From assembly GCA_018396875.1 (NCBI GenBank), contig JAGTQG010000001.1, positions 13,077-77,076 on the forward strand: DNA of 64,000 nt. Reading direction: 5' to 3'. The stretch comes from Candidatus Bathyarchaeota archaeon. GTDB lineage: Archaea; Thermoproteota; Bathyarchaeia; Bathyarchaeales; Bathycorpusculaceae. A program made the position numbers and the translations under genes. The notes beneath the pieces were generated by a model, which saw only the letters and a program-made list of their open reading frames with translations, did no database searches and was not told where the DNA came from. Each line of letters begins with the position of its first letter. Positions within the stretch are counted from its first letter, which is position 1. Below, one piece after another: positions 27,194 through 35,795 of the stretch.

Positions 27194-28335
27194 AAACTTC
27201 CTAAAATAATGCGCATCATTCTGCTGTTATGGGTTGAAGGATTCATGGTCCTTTTATAGGTCACGGCTGTAAAGGTTGCAATTATTACGATTGCCACAGC
27301 TTCAACGATAACTCCGATAACCAAATGATTGAATGCTCTTTCGGTTTCAAACATTTTTTCCCTGCTATGAAGCCATTGGCTAGCACTCCAGCCGCTGAGC
27401 CTTAACGTTCCATCATCATTCACCAACCCCCAGCCTCCATCTCCATCGTACATTGCAAAGTAAGTTATTATTTCGAAGCGACTACTAGCAAACTCAAAAT
27501 ATTGTTTGATAAGCTCTGCTTTGGTGGCTTCGCATGAAACCATGCCGAAGTCCCAGTGATGTGCTGGTTTCCAAGTTCTAAAACCATATTCGCCTATGAA
27601 AACCTCTTTCCCACTTTTCTCGAAGTAAGCTGCATAATCGAGGATGTGTTGAGCGTCGATGTCATCCTTCCTAGTTGAGAAGGGTTGTATACCATAGCCA
27701 TCAGCGTTCTCGATGAATTTGACTGGAAAATCACGTGGAATGCCTTCGCTTTCAACAGTACATTTTACGCCGAAGCTTTTCACATAAGCTACAATATCTT
27801 TTATGGCGTCGTTGAAATCCGCGCTGCTTATGCGCTGCAAACACTCCTCGTAAGTTATGCCTGCCACCGCCGGGAAGGGTATCGGATAAAAGACTGAAAT
27901 ATAAAGCACATGGGAATACTTTGAAGAGGCGTTAGCTATTATGCGCAGCTCAGCCTTATAGCTTTGTACGATGGTTTCGTTTGGAAAATCTCGTGTTGGA
28001 AATTTGTTGTTCCAGTAAGTGGCATGCGTCGCCCAAATAACCTTCAAACCTAGACGCTGTGTACACTCCAACAAACGCTCAACCAAACCAAGCTCAACAA
28101 CATACTCATAATGAATACGAACACCGTCAAAACCCATTAACTTGATCAATTCAAGGTCTCTAGCAACCTGAGTCCAATTGTTGCCTTTGAAATACTGAAA
28201 CCAATAGGGTGAATAAGCTAAAAACACAAGAGCTTTAGGCTGCCCGCCGGAAAAACAACAGAAGCCAAAACTGAGCTGGGAGAGTACAAGCAAGAACGTC
28301 AACCCTAAACATGCAAAACTTTTAGCTAAGTCCAT
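27145..28335 (-). CDS. Membrane-anchored clan-A-like TIM-barrel protein
   Basis: About 396 residues. The first 28 residues are a signal peptide (CLGLTFLLVLSQLSFGFC). The body follows a beta/alpha-barrel pattern with DGVRIHYEYV (strand 2), LKVIWATHATYW (strand 3) and VFIGEYGFRT, whose glutamate (about residue 249) fits the clan-A nucleophile. The usual strand-4 NEP acid/base motif is not seen; that strand reads VLYISVFYPI. A transmembrane helix (VIGVIVEAVAIVIIATFTAV) follows near residue 345, with a basic cytoplasmic tail of 45 residues. It was probably a cell-surface glycosidase relative. ATG 28335 with GGGGAG upstream is preferred to TTG 28368. Its 3' end overlaps the gldA-like gene by 49 bases. 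Confidence 0.68.
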   Translation of the reverse strand: MDLAKSFACLGLTFLLVLSQLSFGFCCFSGGQPKALVFLAYSPYWFQYFKGNNWTQVARDLELIKLMGFDGVRIHYEYVVELGLVERLLECTQRLGLKVIWATHATYWNNKFPTRDFPNETIVQSYKAELRIIANASSKYSHVLYISVFYPIPFPAVAGITYEECLQRISSADFNDAIKDIVAYVKSFGVKCTVESEGIPRDFPVKFIENADGYGIQPFSTRKDDIDAQHILDYAAYFEKSGKEVFIGEYGFRTWKPAHHWDFGMVSCEATKAELIKQYFEFASSRFEIITYFAMYDGDGGWGLVNDDGTLRLSGWSASQWLHSREKMFETERAFNHLVIGVIVEAVAIVIIATFTAVTYKRTMNPSTHNSRMMRIILGSFYVNRLLGIRLDILCP

Positions 28336-28407
28336 GAACTCCCCAAGAAGGTTTAGCAACAGTTTCAAATTTTAAGATTTATTCAAACATACGAATACAA
28401 ACAGCCA

Positions 28408-30189
28408 CTAGGCAGCCCAGAAAGGCATTTTCTTCCGCATTAGGTTAACATATTCGTTTAGGGCTTCCTGTTCGTCTGGTGCAAGCCTATCCATGAAATC
28501 TTTCATTAACGCTTTAGCGTGTGCTTCTGGCACTTTAACGTATAGAACGTCGTTTTCGAAAATGTGCCTGCCAACCATAGGCTTGTCGAGGCTTATGGCT
28601 ACCTGCATCCCCTGCTTGGCTTCTGGCAAAGCTTTGCCCTTTTCTTGAATTTGTTGGATTTCGCCAACATCCTCACCGTCCTCAGCTCGTATTAAACTAT
28701 ATTTCGGCTTGATTTTGCCGGCTAAAACTTCTACGCCAACTATTGCTGGTTTAGCTCTTCTAAACACGTAGCCCTCTAAAATGCGGATTTTCCCAGGTTT
28801 GACTAACTTTTCAAATTCGGCGGTGAGTTTGGCTTCTCGTTGAGCTTTAAGCCAAGAAACATAGTTGTCTATCAAATGGTAGATTATATTTTCTCTGAAA
28901 ATTTGGACACCGGTGTTTTTAGCTTCTTCATCGGCATCGGGCAAAACTCTAACGTTAAAGGCTAAAATCGCTCCATAAAGAGGCTCATGCTCTTTCACTA
29001 TGGCAGCCTCTGTAACGTCTCTCTTGGAAACATCGCCAATGTCCGCCAAACGGATCGGTACGCCTTGACGCTTCAGGTTTTCAGCTATAGCCTCTAAAGA
29101 GCCCAACGTGTCAGCCTTCAAGACAACGCCATCCACATCCGTTGCGATTCTAATCTTCTCAATTTCTTCAGAAACAAGTCTCACATACTTTTCGACGCTC
29201 TCGCCTTCCGGAACGACGTACAAAGGCGCACCAGCCAAGGCACCCTCCAGTTCCGGCGCTACAATCTTCACTCCAGCCGCCGCTGAGACAAAGTCCACGG
29301 AAGAAAACTTGTCGCGGGGATCTCTAATTTCGTCCAAAGGTTTTGGGACCAGGATGGCTCTAACCCGCGTTGTTATGGGTTTTTCCTTGCCGCCCACCAC
29401 TATTAAGTCATCCTTCTTCAATGTTCCATCATAGATGATGGTGTTTAAGGTTAAACCAAGCCCAGGCTCTTCTTTAACTTCTAAAATGGTGCCTTTGGCT
29501 GGTCCCTCCGTGGTTTGCAGTCGCTTCCTCAAATACTGTTGGGTTAAGCCAACCAACACTGCCAGAAGCTCAACGATGCCTTCGCCTGTTTTAGCGCTTG
29601 TTGGCACAATAGCCACTGTTCGCGTAAAATCTTTTATGCGGTCAAAGCGGTCAGCACGAAAGCCCAAACGTGAAAAAGTGCCAATAATCTCGTATAGGCG
29701 GTTGTCCAAATCCTCCTGCACATACTTGTCCTGCAGTTGATAGCTTTTCAGGAAAGGTGTGTCCGGATAAGACTTCCAGCCTGGAATCCTATCAATCTTG
29801 TTGGCAGCCACCAAAAACGGCGTCTTCCGCGCCTTTAAAATCTCAATGCACTCGTAGGTTTGAGCCTCAAAACCGCGCAACACATCAATCACGAGAATGG
29901 CGATGTCAGCTACGCTGCCGCCCCGCCTCCGCAAGTTAGTAAAAGCCTCATGTCCAGGAGTGTCAATTACAAGCAACCCAGGAATCTCAATCTCACCCTT
30001 AAAAGCTGACAAAAGTGGACCAATCATCTGCTTTAGAGTTTCCACCGGGAAAAAGCTGGCGCCAATGTGCTGCGTCATGCCGCCAGCCTCACGGGCTTGA
30101 ACGCTGGTCTTGCGAATCTTGTCCAAAAGCAAAGTCTTACCAGTGTCCACATGTCCAAGAACGCATACAATTGGCTGTCTAATCGGCAT
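28408..30189 (-). CDS. infB: Translation initiation factor aIF5B (IF-2)
   Basis: A 593-residue GTPase. The G motifs are GHVDTGKT (residues 12-19), switch I with GGMTQHIGA, DTPGHEAF, and NKIDRIPG. Domains II-IV follow, with the PDADEEAKNTGVQIF linker and the C-terminal EGDV-like wing. It promotes ribosomal subunit joining and initiator tRNA positioning. Length is normal for archaeal aIF5B, and no intein interrupts the GTPase domain, unlike in several Thermococcales. It lies downstream of a small membrane protein and topoisomerase VI on the same strand. Confidence 0.95.
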   Translation of the reverse strand: MPIRQPIVCVLGHVDTGKTLLLDKIRKTSVQAREAGGMTQHIGASFFPVETLKQMIGPLLSAFKGEIEIPGLLVIDTPGHEAFTNLRRRGGSVADIAILVIDVLRGFEAQTYECIEILKARKTPFLVAANKIDRIPGWKSYPDTPFLKSYQLQDKYVQEDLDNRLYEIIGTFSRLGFRADRFDRIKDFTRTVAIVPTSAKTGEGIVELLAVLVGLTQQYLRKRLQTTEGPAKGTILEVKEEPGLGLTLNTIIYDGTLKKDDLIVVGGKEKPITTRVRAILVPKPLDEIRDPRDKFSSVDFVSAAAGVKIVAPELEGALAGAPLYVVPEGESVEKYVRLVSEEIEKIRIATDVDGVVLKADTLGSLEAIAENLKRQGVPIRLADIGDVSKRDVTEAAIVKEHEPLYGAILAFNVRVLPDADEEAKNTGVQIFRENIIYHLIDNYVSWLKAQREAKLTAEFEKLVKPGKIRILEGYVFRRAKPAIVGVEVLAGKIKPKYSLIRAEDGEDVGEIQQIQEKGKALPEAKQGMQVAISLDKPMVGRHIFENDVLYVKVPEAHAKALMKDFMDRLAPDEQEALNEYVNLMRKKMPFWAA

Positions 30190-30276
30190 ATTTGGCTCCT
30201 CTTTTTAGGGCTGCAACAGCAAATAGTTCAAACCTAATAAACTTATGCTTAAATAAATGCTGTTGTGTTAAAGGTG

Positions 30277-30474
30277 TTATTCAACCTTTGCAATTATGAG
30301 GAATAAACCAACAGCAAGAATTACAAAGCTTAGGAAGCCGAAGAGCCCAGAATAAATGCTTAAGGCTTGAGTGCTTGTTAACGTGAAGTAGAGAGCTAAC
30401 GCACCAACAATAATAAGTATAAACCCGAAGAATTTTTCTGCAGCAGTTATGCCGAACCCACCTTCCTCACTCAT
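30277..30474 (-). CDS. Small two-helix membrane protein
   Basis: A 65-residue protein with two predicted membrane helices (about residues 12-30, FFGFILIIVGALALYFT, and 40-63, LFGFLSFVILAVGLFLIIA) joined by a short polar turn, and an acidic N-terminus MSEEGGFGITAAEK. I do not recognise a named family, but small archaeal proteins of this type are common near translation and topoisomerase genes. It sits between top6A and infB with 70- and 87-base gaps. It has a good ATG, and its codon pattern matches coding sequence. Function unknown. Confidence 0.6.
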   Translation of the reverse strand: MSEEGGFGITAAEKFFGFILIIVGALALYFTLTSTQALSIYSGLFGFLSFVILAVGLFLIIAKVE

Positions 30475-30544
30475 ACTGTTTTCCGCCTTTCGTGTATCAA
30501 CGTGTGCTATAATACATGGCGCGGATATTTTAAAGTGTTTCCGT

Positions 30545-31636
30545 CTATTTTGTTTCCTCGAGTTTTGCTGGCAGGTACTCGTCTACTATATATGTTAGCC
30601 CGTAGCGGCTGAAAGCCTCTTGCTCAGCCTTGCGTTTAATCTTCATAAAAGTTCTTATTTCCCTCTGCCACAGCGGGTCCTCCTTGTATCGGGGGTCTTT
30701 CTGCAGTTCATACAGCCTTTTCATGTCAATTTCATCAAGCGGATCTGTGGGCAGCTTGTACTTGACGATATCCGTTGCCCAGACACCGCTCCATTTGGCG
30801 TCTGGTGTTGTCAAGTCCCTTAGGTGGGCAGCGTTTGCTGAACCTGAAATTATAACCATTGCTATGTGCATTCCCCATGGGTCGCCGTCGGTGAAGATGT
30901 AGACTGGTAAGCCTAGCTCTCGGTTTAACCGCCTAATAAAGTGGCGGGTCGCCCTTGGCGCTTGCCCCGCCGTCAAGACTAGTATGGCGTTAAACTTTTT
31001 GTGTACATTTTCCTCTATGAACCGGGTGAACAAGCCGCCTTTCTCGATGGCTATAACCTTGTCGGCTGTTGTTTCCACGAATTCAGCTGAGGTTAGAGCT
31101 GGTCCAATCATGACACCGTCGGGATGCGACGTTAGATTCAATGTTTTGCCTTCATATCCGGGCACAGTGTAGCGTATTGTTAAGTCGCCGAAGACGGCTG
31201 AGCGTTCTTCTGGGAAGATGTTGAAGTCTTCCCTTGAAAAGCCGAGAATGGTTTCCAAGTCTGTTATGATGTTGTTTGATTCCTGTTGGTCTTTGAATGT
31301 CATCTCGTAGGCTTGCGCTGAATAGTAGACGTCTCTAAGCGTGGATGTTTTACGTTGGGATGTAAGCTCATAAGAGAAGAGGGCTGCCCAAACAAGTTGG
31401 GCGAAAGGCTTTAGGTGGCGGATGTTGCGGGTGCTCCGCCTAACTTTTTTGTCGCCCAAAATGAACTGACGGAACTTTGGGTCGTAATAAATGTTTTCGG
31501 TGGAGCGGCTTGGCATCTCAATGAATGGGAAAATTCCCTTCTCCATCTGTTCATATATGCGGAGCCCAAAATTTTCGAGGGTGGCTAAAACCTCTTTACG
31601 TTTTTCGGTTATGCTTTTAAACTCCTTCGGCTCCAA
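30545..31636 (-). CDS. top6A: DNA topoisomerase VI subunit A
   Basis: A 363-residue Spo11-family protein. The catalytic tyrosine is in STLRDVYYSAQ (Y105 by analogy with Spo11), in the winged-helix CAP domain. The Toprim domain shows VIAIEKGG near residue 195 and the metal-binding FTDGDPWGMHIA near residue 250. It forms the DNA-cleaving subunit of the heterotetrameric type IIB topoisomerase. Its start overlaps the 3' end of top6B by 20 bases, so the subunits are translationally coupled. Length is normal. Confidence 0.95.
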   Translation of the reverse strand: MEPKEFKSITEKRKEVLATLENFGLRIYEQMEKGIFPFIEMPSRSTENIYYDPKFRQFILGDKKVRRSTRNIRHLKPFAQLVWAALFSYELTSQRKTSTLRDVYYSAQAYEMTFKDQQESNNIITDLETILGFSREDFNIFPEERSAVFGDLTIRYTVPGYEGKTLNLTSHPDGVMIGPALTSAEFVETTADKVIAIEKGGLFTRFIEENVHKKFNAILVLTAGQAPRATRHFIRRLNRELGLPVYIFTDGDPWGMHIAMVIISGSANAAHLRDLTTPDAKWSGVWATDIVKYKLPTDPLDEIDMKRLYELQKDPRYKEDPLWQREIRTFMKIKRKAEQEAFSRYGLTYIVDEYLPAKLEETK

Positions 31637-33146
31637 ACCTTTTCACACTCCTCAAAAGCTTCTCAATGTCTGGAGGTTTCTCTTTTCCAGCCAGACGTGT
31701 TGAAAACTCGGCTATTCTTGGCAGGTACTTGCTGAAGACGCCAAGGCGTTTGCGTTCTCTGTCAACATGTTCCCTCCGCGACAGGAACCGTTGAAGTTGT
31801 CTTGCCACTTCCCTTAGTCCGTTGGCTATTTCCCGCCTGACCTCTGGTCTGTCTGCTATGAATTCTTTTCCAACAGTTTTGTATGGCACTTTTGTGCTGC
31901 AAATGTGTACAACGATGGCTATTGGCATGTCGGGTGTAACCTTGTAGCGGCGCCAGTTCATGGCGTTTATAACTTTTACCGACACATCGCTTGCCTCGTC
32001 ATAAAGTAGCGGTATTCGGTTTGCAAATCGGTAAATCACAAACCCGCCACGCTGGGGGATTTCACCGCCATAAGCTATTGCCACCTCAACAATGAAAGGG
32101 TGCCCCGCATAAGTGGCTGGTTTCCGCTGGTGAACCGCCACAAACTCGGGCTTCAACTCCTTCAAAACGCCCGTTTTGAGCAGTTCCTCCCCGAGAGGGG
32201 ATAAACAGCTTGCATCTGGCGGCAAAAACTCCTTAAACTTTTTCAGCATCTGCGCCAGTCTGACAACCTCTTCATGCGTAAGCTTCTTCGGATTTTTGGA
32301 CGGGCTTATCTCACTGAACTCAAGGAATTTTCTGGCAGTTATTTCGCCAACACGGTGGAAATGGTTTTTCAGAAACTCCAGCATGTTGTTGTAAGGCGTT
32401 ATCTGTATCAAACGCTGAAGAAGTTCCACGTCAACACCGTATGGATGAGGTAACGTCTCTTTTGGCGGGTCGGGCATAACGGTGGTTGCCCTAACAAACT
32501 TGTAAAGTCTGCCCTTAGGGTCTACGAAGGTTATGTTAGCGTAAGGGTTCACCATGGCTGTTTGCTTAAAATACTCCAAAATTTTGGGCATAGCTCTCAG
32601 ATAGTCGCCTTCAAGGCTGAACTCGACGATGGTGCCCCGCCAACCTTCCTTGTTTAAGAGCACCTTGCGGTCGAGGATTATTGGACGGTTCCGCTGAATG
32701 TCAATCATGAGCTTATACATGTAAATTTTAGATAACGGACTTGTACTCGAAATTATGGTGGCGGGCTCATGGGTTGTTATCTGACCATAGAGGATAGCCA
32801 TCTTTCCGCCTAAGCCGAAAGTGCCTCTCTGCTGTTTCAGCTTGTACTTGGAACTATAAAGCACTTGTCCAAATGCTGAAGGGATATATCGCGGTGGAAC
32901 ACCACAACCATTGTCTTCAACCCTCAGCTTGTAGATTTGGGTTTCCTCGCTGGCTTCCCCTTCAAAGGAAAGCCTTACATAAATGTCGGGCGGCACCTTT
33001 ATGCTTTCAGCAGCGTCCAGCGAGTTTTCCACAAGCTCCCTAATGGCGGCGAAAATCGCCCTCGTCGGATTCGTGAACCCAGCTATATCACGGTTCCTGT
33101 AGAAAAAGTCTGAAGCGCTTATCTCTTCGAATGTCGCTTGCGCCAC
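31617..33146 (-). CDS. top6B: DNA topoisomerase VI subunit B
   Basis: A 509-residue GHKL ATPase subunit. The ATP-binding motifs are RELVENSLDAAE (N box), VEDNGCGVPP (G1) and GTFGLGGKMAI (G2), followed by the H2TH insertion and the transducer domain with QRGGFVIYRFANRIPLLYDE. ATP-driven dimerisation closes the gate while subunit A cuts DNA. It is upstream of top6A in the same operon. The 3' side of a cytidine deaminase gene lies 89 bases upstream on the same strand. Confidence 0.95.
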   Translation of the reverse strand: MAQATFEEISASDFFYRNRDIAGFTNPTRAIFAAIRELVENSLDAAESIKVPPDIYVRLSFEGEASEETQIYKLRVEDNGCGVPPRYIPSAFGQVLYSSKYKLKQQRGTFGLGGKMAILYGQITTHEPATIISSTSPLSKIYMYKLMIDIQRNRPIILDRKVLLNKEGWRGTIVEFSLEGDYLRAMPKILEYFKQTAMVNPYANITFVDPKGRLYKFVRATTVMPDPPKETLPHPYGVDVELLQRLIQITPYNNMLEFLKNHFHRVGEITARKFLEFSEISPSKNPKKLTHEEVVRLAQMLKKFKEFLPPDASCLSPLGEELLKTGVLKELKPEFVAVHQRKPATYAGHPFIVEVAIAYGGEIPQRGGFVIYRFANRIPLLYDEASDVSVKVINAMNWRRYKVTPDMPIAIVVHICSTKVPYKTVGKEFIADRPEVRREIANGLREVARQLQRFLSRREHVDRERKRLGVFSKYLPRIAEFSTRLAGKEKPPDIEKLLRSVKRFGAEGV

Positions 33147-33235
33147 TTAAGCCTCCACCAGCACCTCTCCGTGAAAGTCCACTCTAACGTATGCACGGCA
33201 TGCACATTAATTTAACTATGCAATTCGACCACAAC

Positions 33236-33670
33236 TCATTCATTTTTGAAAGGTTGTGGCAGCAGTTCTCTCAGCCTATTTACCTTAACCGTTTCAAAGA
33301 GAACCTTGCCATCCTCAACTTTTGCCGTAACAATTTTAATTTCGGGGTTTTCAGCGAAATCCGAAATATATTGGAGGCATGCGCCGCAAGGCTTTATCTC
33401 AGCTTTATTCCTTGCACCTACCACCACGGCCACCTCCCTAATTTTCTTGTTACCATGAGAAACCGCATGGTGTATGGCGCATCTTTCAGCGCATATGCCA
33501 AGCCCGGAAACCCAACTTTCCACATTACATCCACCGTAAATTTCTCCGTCCTCGGCGAGAACTGCAGCGCCTACACCGAAACCCCATAGCACATAAGCGT
33601 TTTTCAGGGCTTTTGCGGCCTCTTCCAAAAGAGCCTTTTCCAGCTTTCCAATTTCGTCTTTCTTTGGCAT
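33236..33670 (-). CDS. cdd: Cytidine deaminase
   Basis: A 144-residue zinc enzyme. The zinc and proton-transfer motifs are CAERCAIHHAV near residue 78 (CAE) and PCGACLQYISD near residue 115 (PCxxC), with the substrate segment GGCNVES at residue 47. It deaminates cytidine and deoxycytidine to uridine forms in pyrimidine salvage. Length is normal for the homotetrameric type. It follows ABCE1 by three bases on the same strand, probably in one transcript. The LWGFGVGAAVLAEDG opening differs from the usual SxFxVGAA but is compatible. Confidence 0.92.
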   Translation of the reverse strand: MPKKDEIGKLEKALLEEAAKALKNAYVLWGFGVGAAVLAEDGEIYGGCNVESWVSGLGICAERCAIHHAVSHGNKKIREVAVVVGARNKAEIKPCGACLQYISDFAENPEIKIVTAKVEDGKVLFETVKVNRLRELLPQPFKNE

Positions 33671-33673
33671 AAT

Positions 33674-35476
33674 CTATTCTTCCTCTGTTATGCTTGCAGC
33701 CCGCACATAATAGTATTCGCCTATCTCCTTTTGATATTTGTCCAGTTTTGAGCCTTCCTTGTTCACGCGGGGTCTCTTGGTTACCGGGTCTCTTCTAAAG
33801 GTTACATTCATCTCTTTTAGAAATTTGTTCATGCCGTCTCTGAGGCTTGTAGGCGAATTGGCAAAGCCTTTCACGCCGGGTTCGCCTGTAAAAACCATGA
33901 GGCGGTCTGCAATGAAGTCTTGGGCAACCACGTCGTGTTCAACCACAAAGGCGGTGGCGTTGCGGGCTTCCACTACTCGTCTTATGGTGCGCGCCATGTT
34001 AAGCCTCTCTTCAACGTCTAGGTATGCGCTTGGCTCGTCCAAAAGGTAGAGGTCTGCCTTTTTTGACAGGCACGCGGCTATGGCTACTTTCTGCAGTTCG
34101 CCGCCGCTTAGTTCAGCCACATTTCTGTCAAGAAACTTTTCCAACCCCAGCGGATGGAGAATCTCAACTTTATACCAGCTTGAAGTGAACTCGTCTTTGG
34201 CTATGCTCACCAAAAGCTCCTGCACTGTACCTTGATATTCCGCCGAAATATACTGAGGCTTGTAGCTTACTTCCAGCTGCTTGAACTCTCGCCCATCGTC
34301 TGTTTTCTCTAATCCCGCCAAAATTTTAACGAAGGTTGTTTTACCAATACCATTTGGTCCAAGGATCCCAATGATTTCGCCCTTTCTGATTTCGCCAGGG
34401 TAAGCCACAAGCCTGAACCCTTCATAAGTTTTCTCTATTCTATCCCATTTCAGAAGTGTTTCGCCGCCGCCAAAGCCGACCGTTGGCGGTTTCTCATGGA
34501 AGATTATGGCTTCTTTTCTGAAACGCACATTTTCGTCGGGAATATAGCCCTGCAAGTAAATGTTTATGCCTGTCCTCACACCATGCACGTGGGAGACTAT
34601 GCCGTAAACGCCAGCCTCGCCGTAGAATATGCATATTTGGTCTGAGAGGTAGTCTATTATGGCTAGGTCGTGTTCCGCTACAATGACTGTTTTCTCCTCT
34701 TTTTTCAGCGTTCTTATGGCTTTGGCGGCTTCAAGCCTCTGTTTAACGTCCAAATAGCTTGATGGCTCGTCGAAAAGGTATACGTCGGCTTCGCGGCAGA
34801 TAGCCGCGGCTATGGCGACTCTTTGAAGTTCGCCTCCGCTGAGGGCGTCCAAAGAACGGTTCCAGATTTTCTTAAGCTCCAGTTGTTCAGCAACGGCGTT
34901 TAGCGTTTCGCCTCGTTCATTCACCTTTTCAAGGATTTCGCCAACTTTGCCAGAAACAACCCTGGGGATTTTATCCACATATTGGGGTTTATGCACAACT
35001 TTGAGCTTGCCTTCACTCATCTTCTGGAAGTAGTCTTGCAGTGTTGAACCTCTGAAAAAGCGGATTATCTCACTCCAGCTTGGCGGATTCTCATAGTTTC
35101 CAAGGTTTAGCCTAATCTCGCCTGAAAGAATTTTCAAAGTTGTTGTTTTTCCGATACCGTTTTTGCCAAGCAAACCTAGCACTGTGCCTGGCGATGGTGT
35201 TGGCAGTCTGTAAAGTTTGAAGGTGTTTGGTCCAAAGCGGTGGGTGCAGTCTTTTTCCAGTTCATCTGGCAAGTTTACAATGGATATGGCGTTGAAGGGA
35301 CATTTTTTAACACAGATTCCACAGCCAGAGCATAAAGCCTCCACGATAAGTGGCTTTGTGTCCTCGAAGCGGATAGCTTCAACATGGCTTCTAACCATTG
35401 GACAGAAGCGATGACACTGCTTGCCGCAACGTTTGGGCTTGCATTTATCCGTGTCCAGCACTGCAACCCGAGTCAT
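33674..35476 (-). CDS. ABCE1/Rli1 ribosome-recycling ATPase
   Basis: A 600-residue protein with an N-terminal iron-sulfur domain (CKPKRCGKQCHRFCP and CSGCGICVKKCPF) and two ATPase modules. Walker A motifs are LGKNGIGKTTTLK near residue 105 and LGPNGIGKTTFVK near residue 370; both have the LSGGELQ signature. It splits post-termination ribosomes with aRF1/aPelota. All landmarks are intact. On the minus strand a TATA-like gatttaaaa near 35520-35530 suggests its own promoter. It precedes cdd. Confidence 0.96.
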   Translation of the reverse strand: MTRVAVLDTDKCKPKRCGKQCHRFCPMVRSHVEAIRFEDTKPLIVEALCSGCGICVKKCPFNAISIVNLPDELEKDCTHRFGPNTFKLYRLPTPSPGTVLGLLGKNGIGKTTTLKILSGEIRLNLGNYENPPSWSEIIRFFRGSTLQDYFQKMSEGKLKVVHKPQYVDKIPRVVSGKVGEILEKVNERGETLNAVAEQLELKKIWNRSLDALSGGELQRVAIAAAICREADVYLFDEPSSYLDVKQRLEAAKAIRTLKKEEKTVIVAEHDLAIIDYLSDQICIFYGEAGVYGIVSHVHGVRTGINIYLQGYIPDENVRFRKEAIIFHEKPPTVGFGGGETLLKWDRIEKTYEGFRLVAYPGEIRKGEIIGILGPNGIGKTTFVKILAGLEKTDDGREFKQLEVSYKPQYISAEYQGTVQELLVSIAKDEFTSSWYKVEILHPLGLEKFLDRNVAELSGGELQKVAIAACLSKKADLYLLDEPSAYLDVEERLNMARTIRRVVEARNATAFVVEHDVVAQDFIADRLMVFTGEPGVKGFANSPTSLRDGMNKFLKEMNVTFRRDPVTKRPRVNKEGSKLDKYQKEIGEYYYVRAASITEEE

Positions 35477-35579
35477 AGCTTATCAACAACTAACAGCTTT
35501 TAGCCATAAATTGTTTCGAGCTTTTAAATCAGAAAAATGTCTTGCTAAAAACTTTTCGGGAAACAAAGAAATTGGGAAG

Positions 35580-35593
35580 AGCCTTGTAAGGCT
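35580..35593 (-). terminator. Short inverted repeat after the microprotein gene
   Basis: AGCCTTGTAAGGCT can form a five- or six-pair hairpin seven bases after the stop codon of the 24-residue gene. No U-tract follows, so the terminator call is weak; it could equally act on mRNA stability. Confidence 0.25.
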
Positions 35594-35600
35594 TGGTTTT

Positions 35601-35675
35601 CTACCATTCTTCCTCTTCCCACTCTTCCTCTTCCCAGTCTTCCTCTTCCCATTCTTCTTCCTCTTCAAATATCAT
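35601..35675 (-). CDS. 24-residue acidic Glu4-Trp repeat microprotein
   Basis: A very short gene: ATG at 35675, stop at 35601. The product begins MIF and continues with four units of four acidic residues plus tryptophan (EEEEW, EEEDW, EEEEW, EEEEW) ending in Trp. A good ribosome-binding site, GAGGTG, lies seven bases upstream, and a TATA-like element (gtttatga on the minus strand) near 35730 could start a short leader. Differences between the four 15-base units fall on the third codon position in this frame (GAA/GAC/GAG), so selection appears to act on the EEEEW frame and not on the others. Function unknown; it resembles an acidic binding peptide. It lies between the isoaspartyl peptidase and ABCE1 genes. 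Confidence 0.55.
   Translation of the reverse strand: MIFEEEEEWEEEDWEEEEWEEEEW
35604..35663 (-). repeat. Four tandem 15-base units inside the microprotein gene
   Basis: Read on the minus strand, the unit is gaagaggaaga(a/c/g)tgg repeated four times with only one variable base per unit. It encodes the Glu4-Trp pentapeptides of the microprotein. In the alternative frames the same repeat gives KRK-rich or Phe/Leu/Pro-rich strings, which I regard as shadows. Confidence 0.8.
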
Positions 35676-35795
35676 CCTTCTTCACCTCTAAGTTATAGGG
35701 TTGGCATATGGAGAGCTTCACAAGAAGATCATAAACGTTTTTATTCGACAAGAGTCGAGAACGCTCGTTCATGATTGGACTGGGATTTTTAAGTT

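Noticed and set aside
35483-35668. A minus-strand frame with GKRKN/GKRKT/GKRKS repeats (61 residues)
   Set aside because: Same repeat in another frame. Here the unit differences fall at the second codon position, unlike the third-position pattern of the EEEEW frame, and no ribosome-binding site precedes its start.
35421-35774. A plus-strand 117-residue frame with Phe/Leu/Pro repeats across the ABCE1-peptidase gap
   Set aside because: It overlaps the start of ABCE1 and reads the antisense of the Glu4-Trp repeat; its repeat substitutions change amino acids, and it has no ribosome-binding site.
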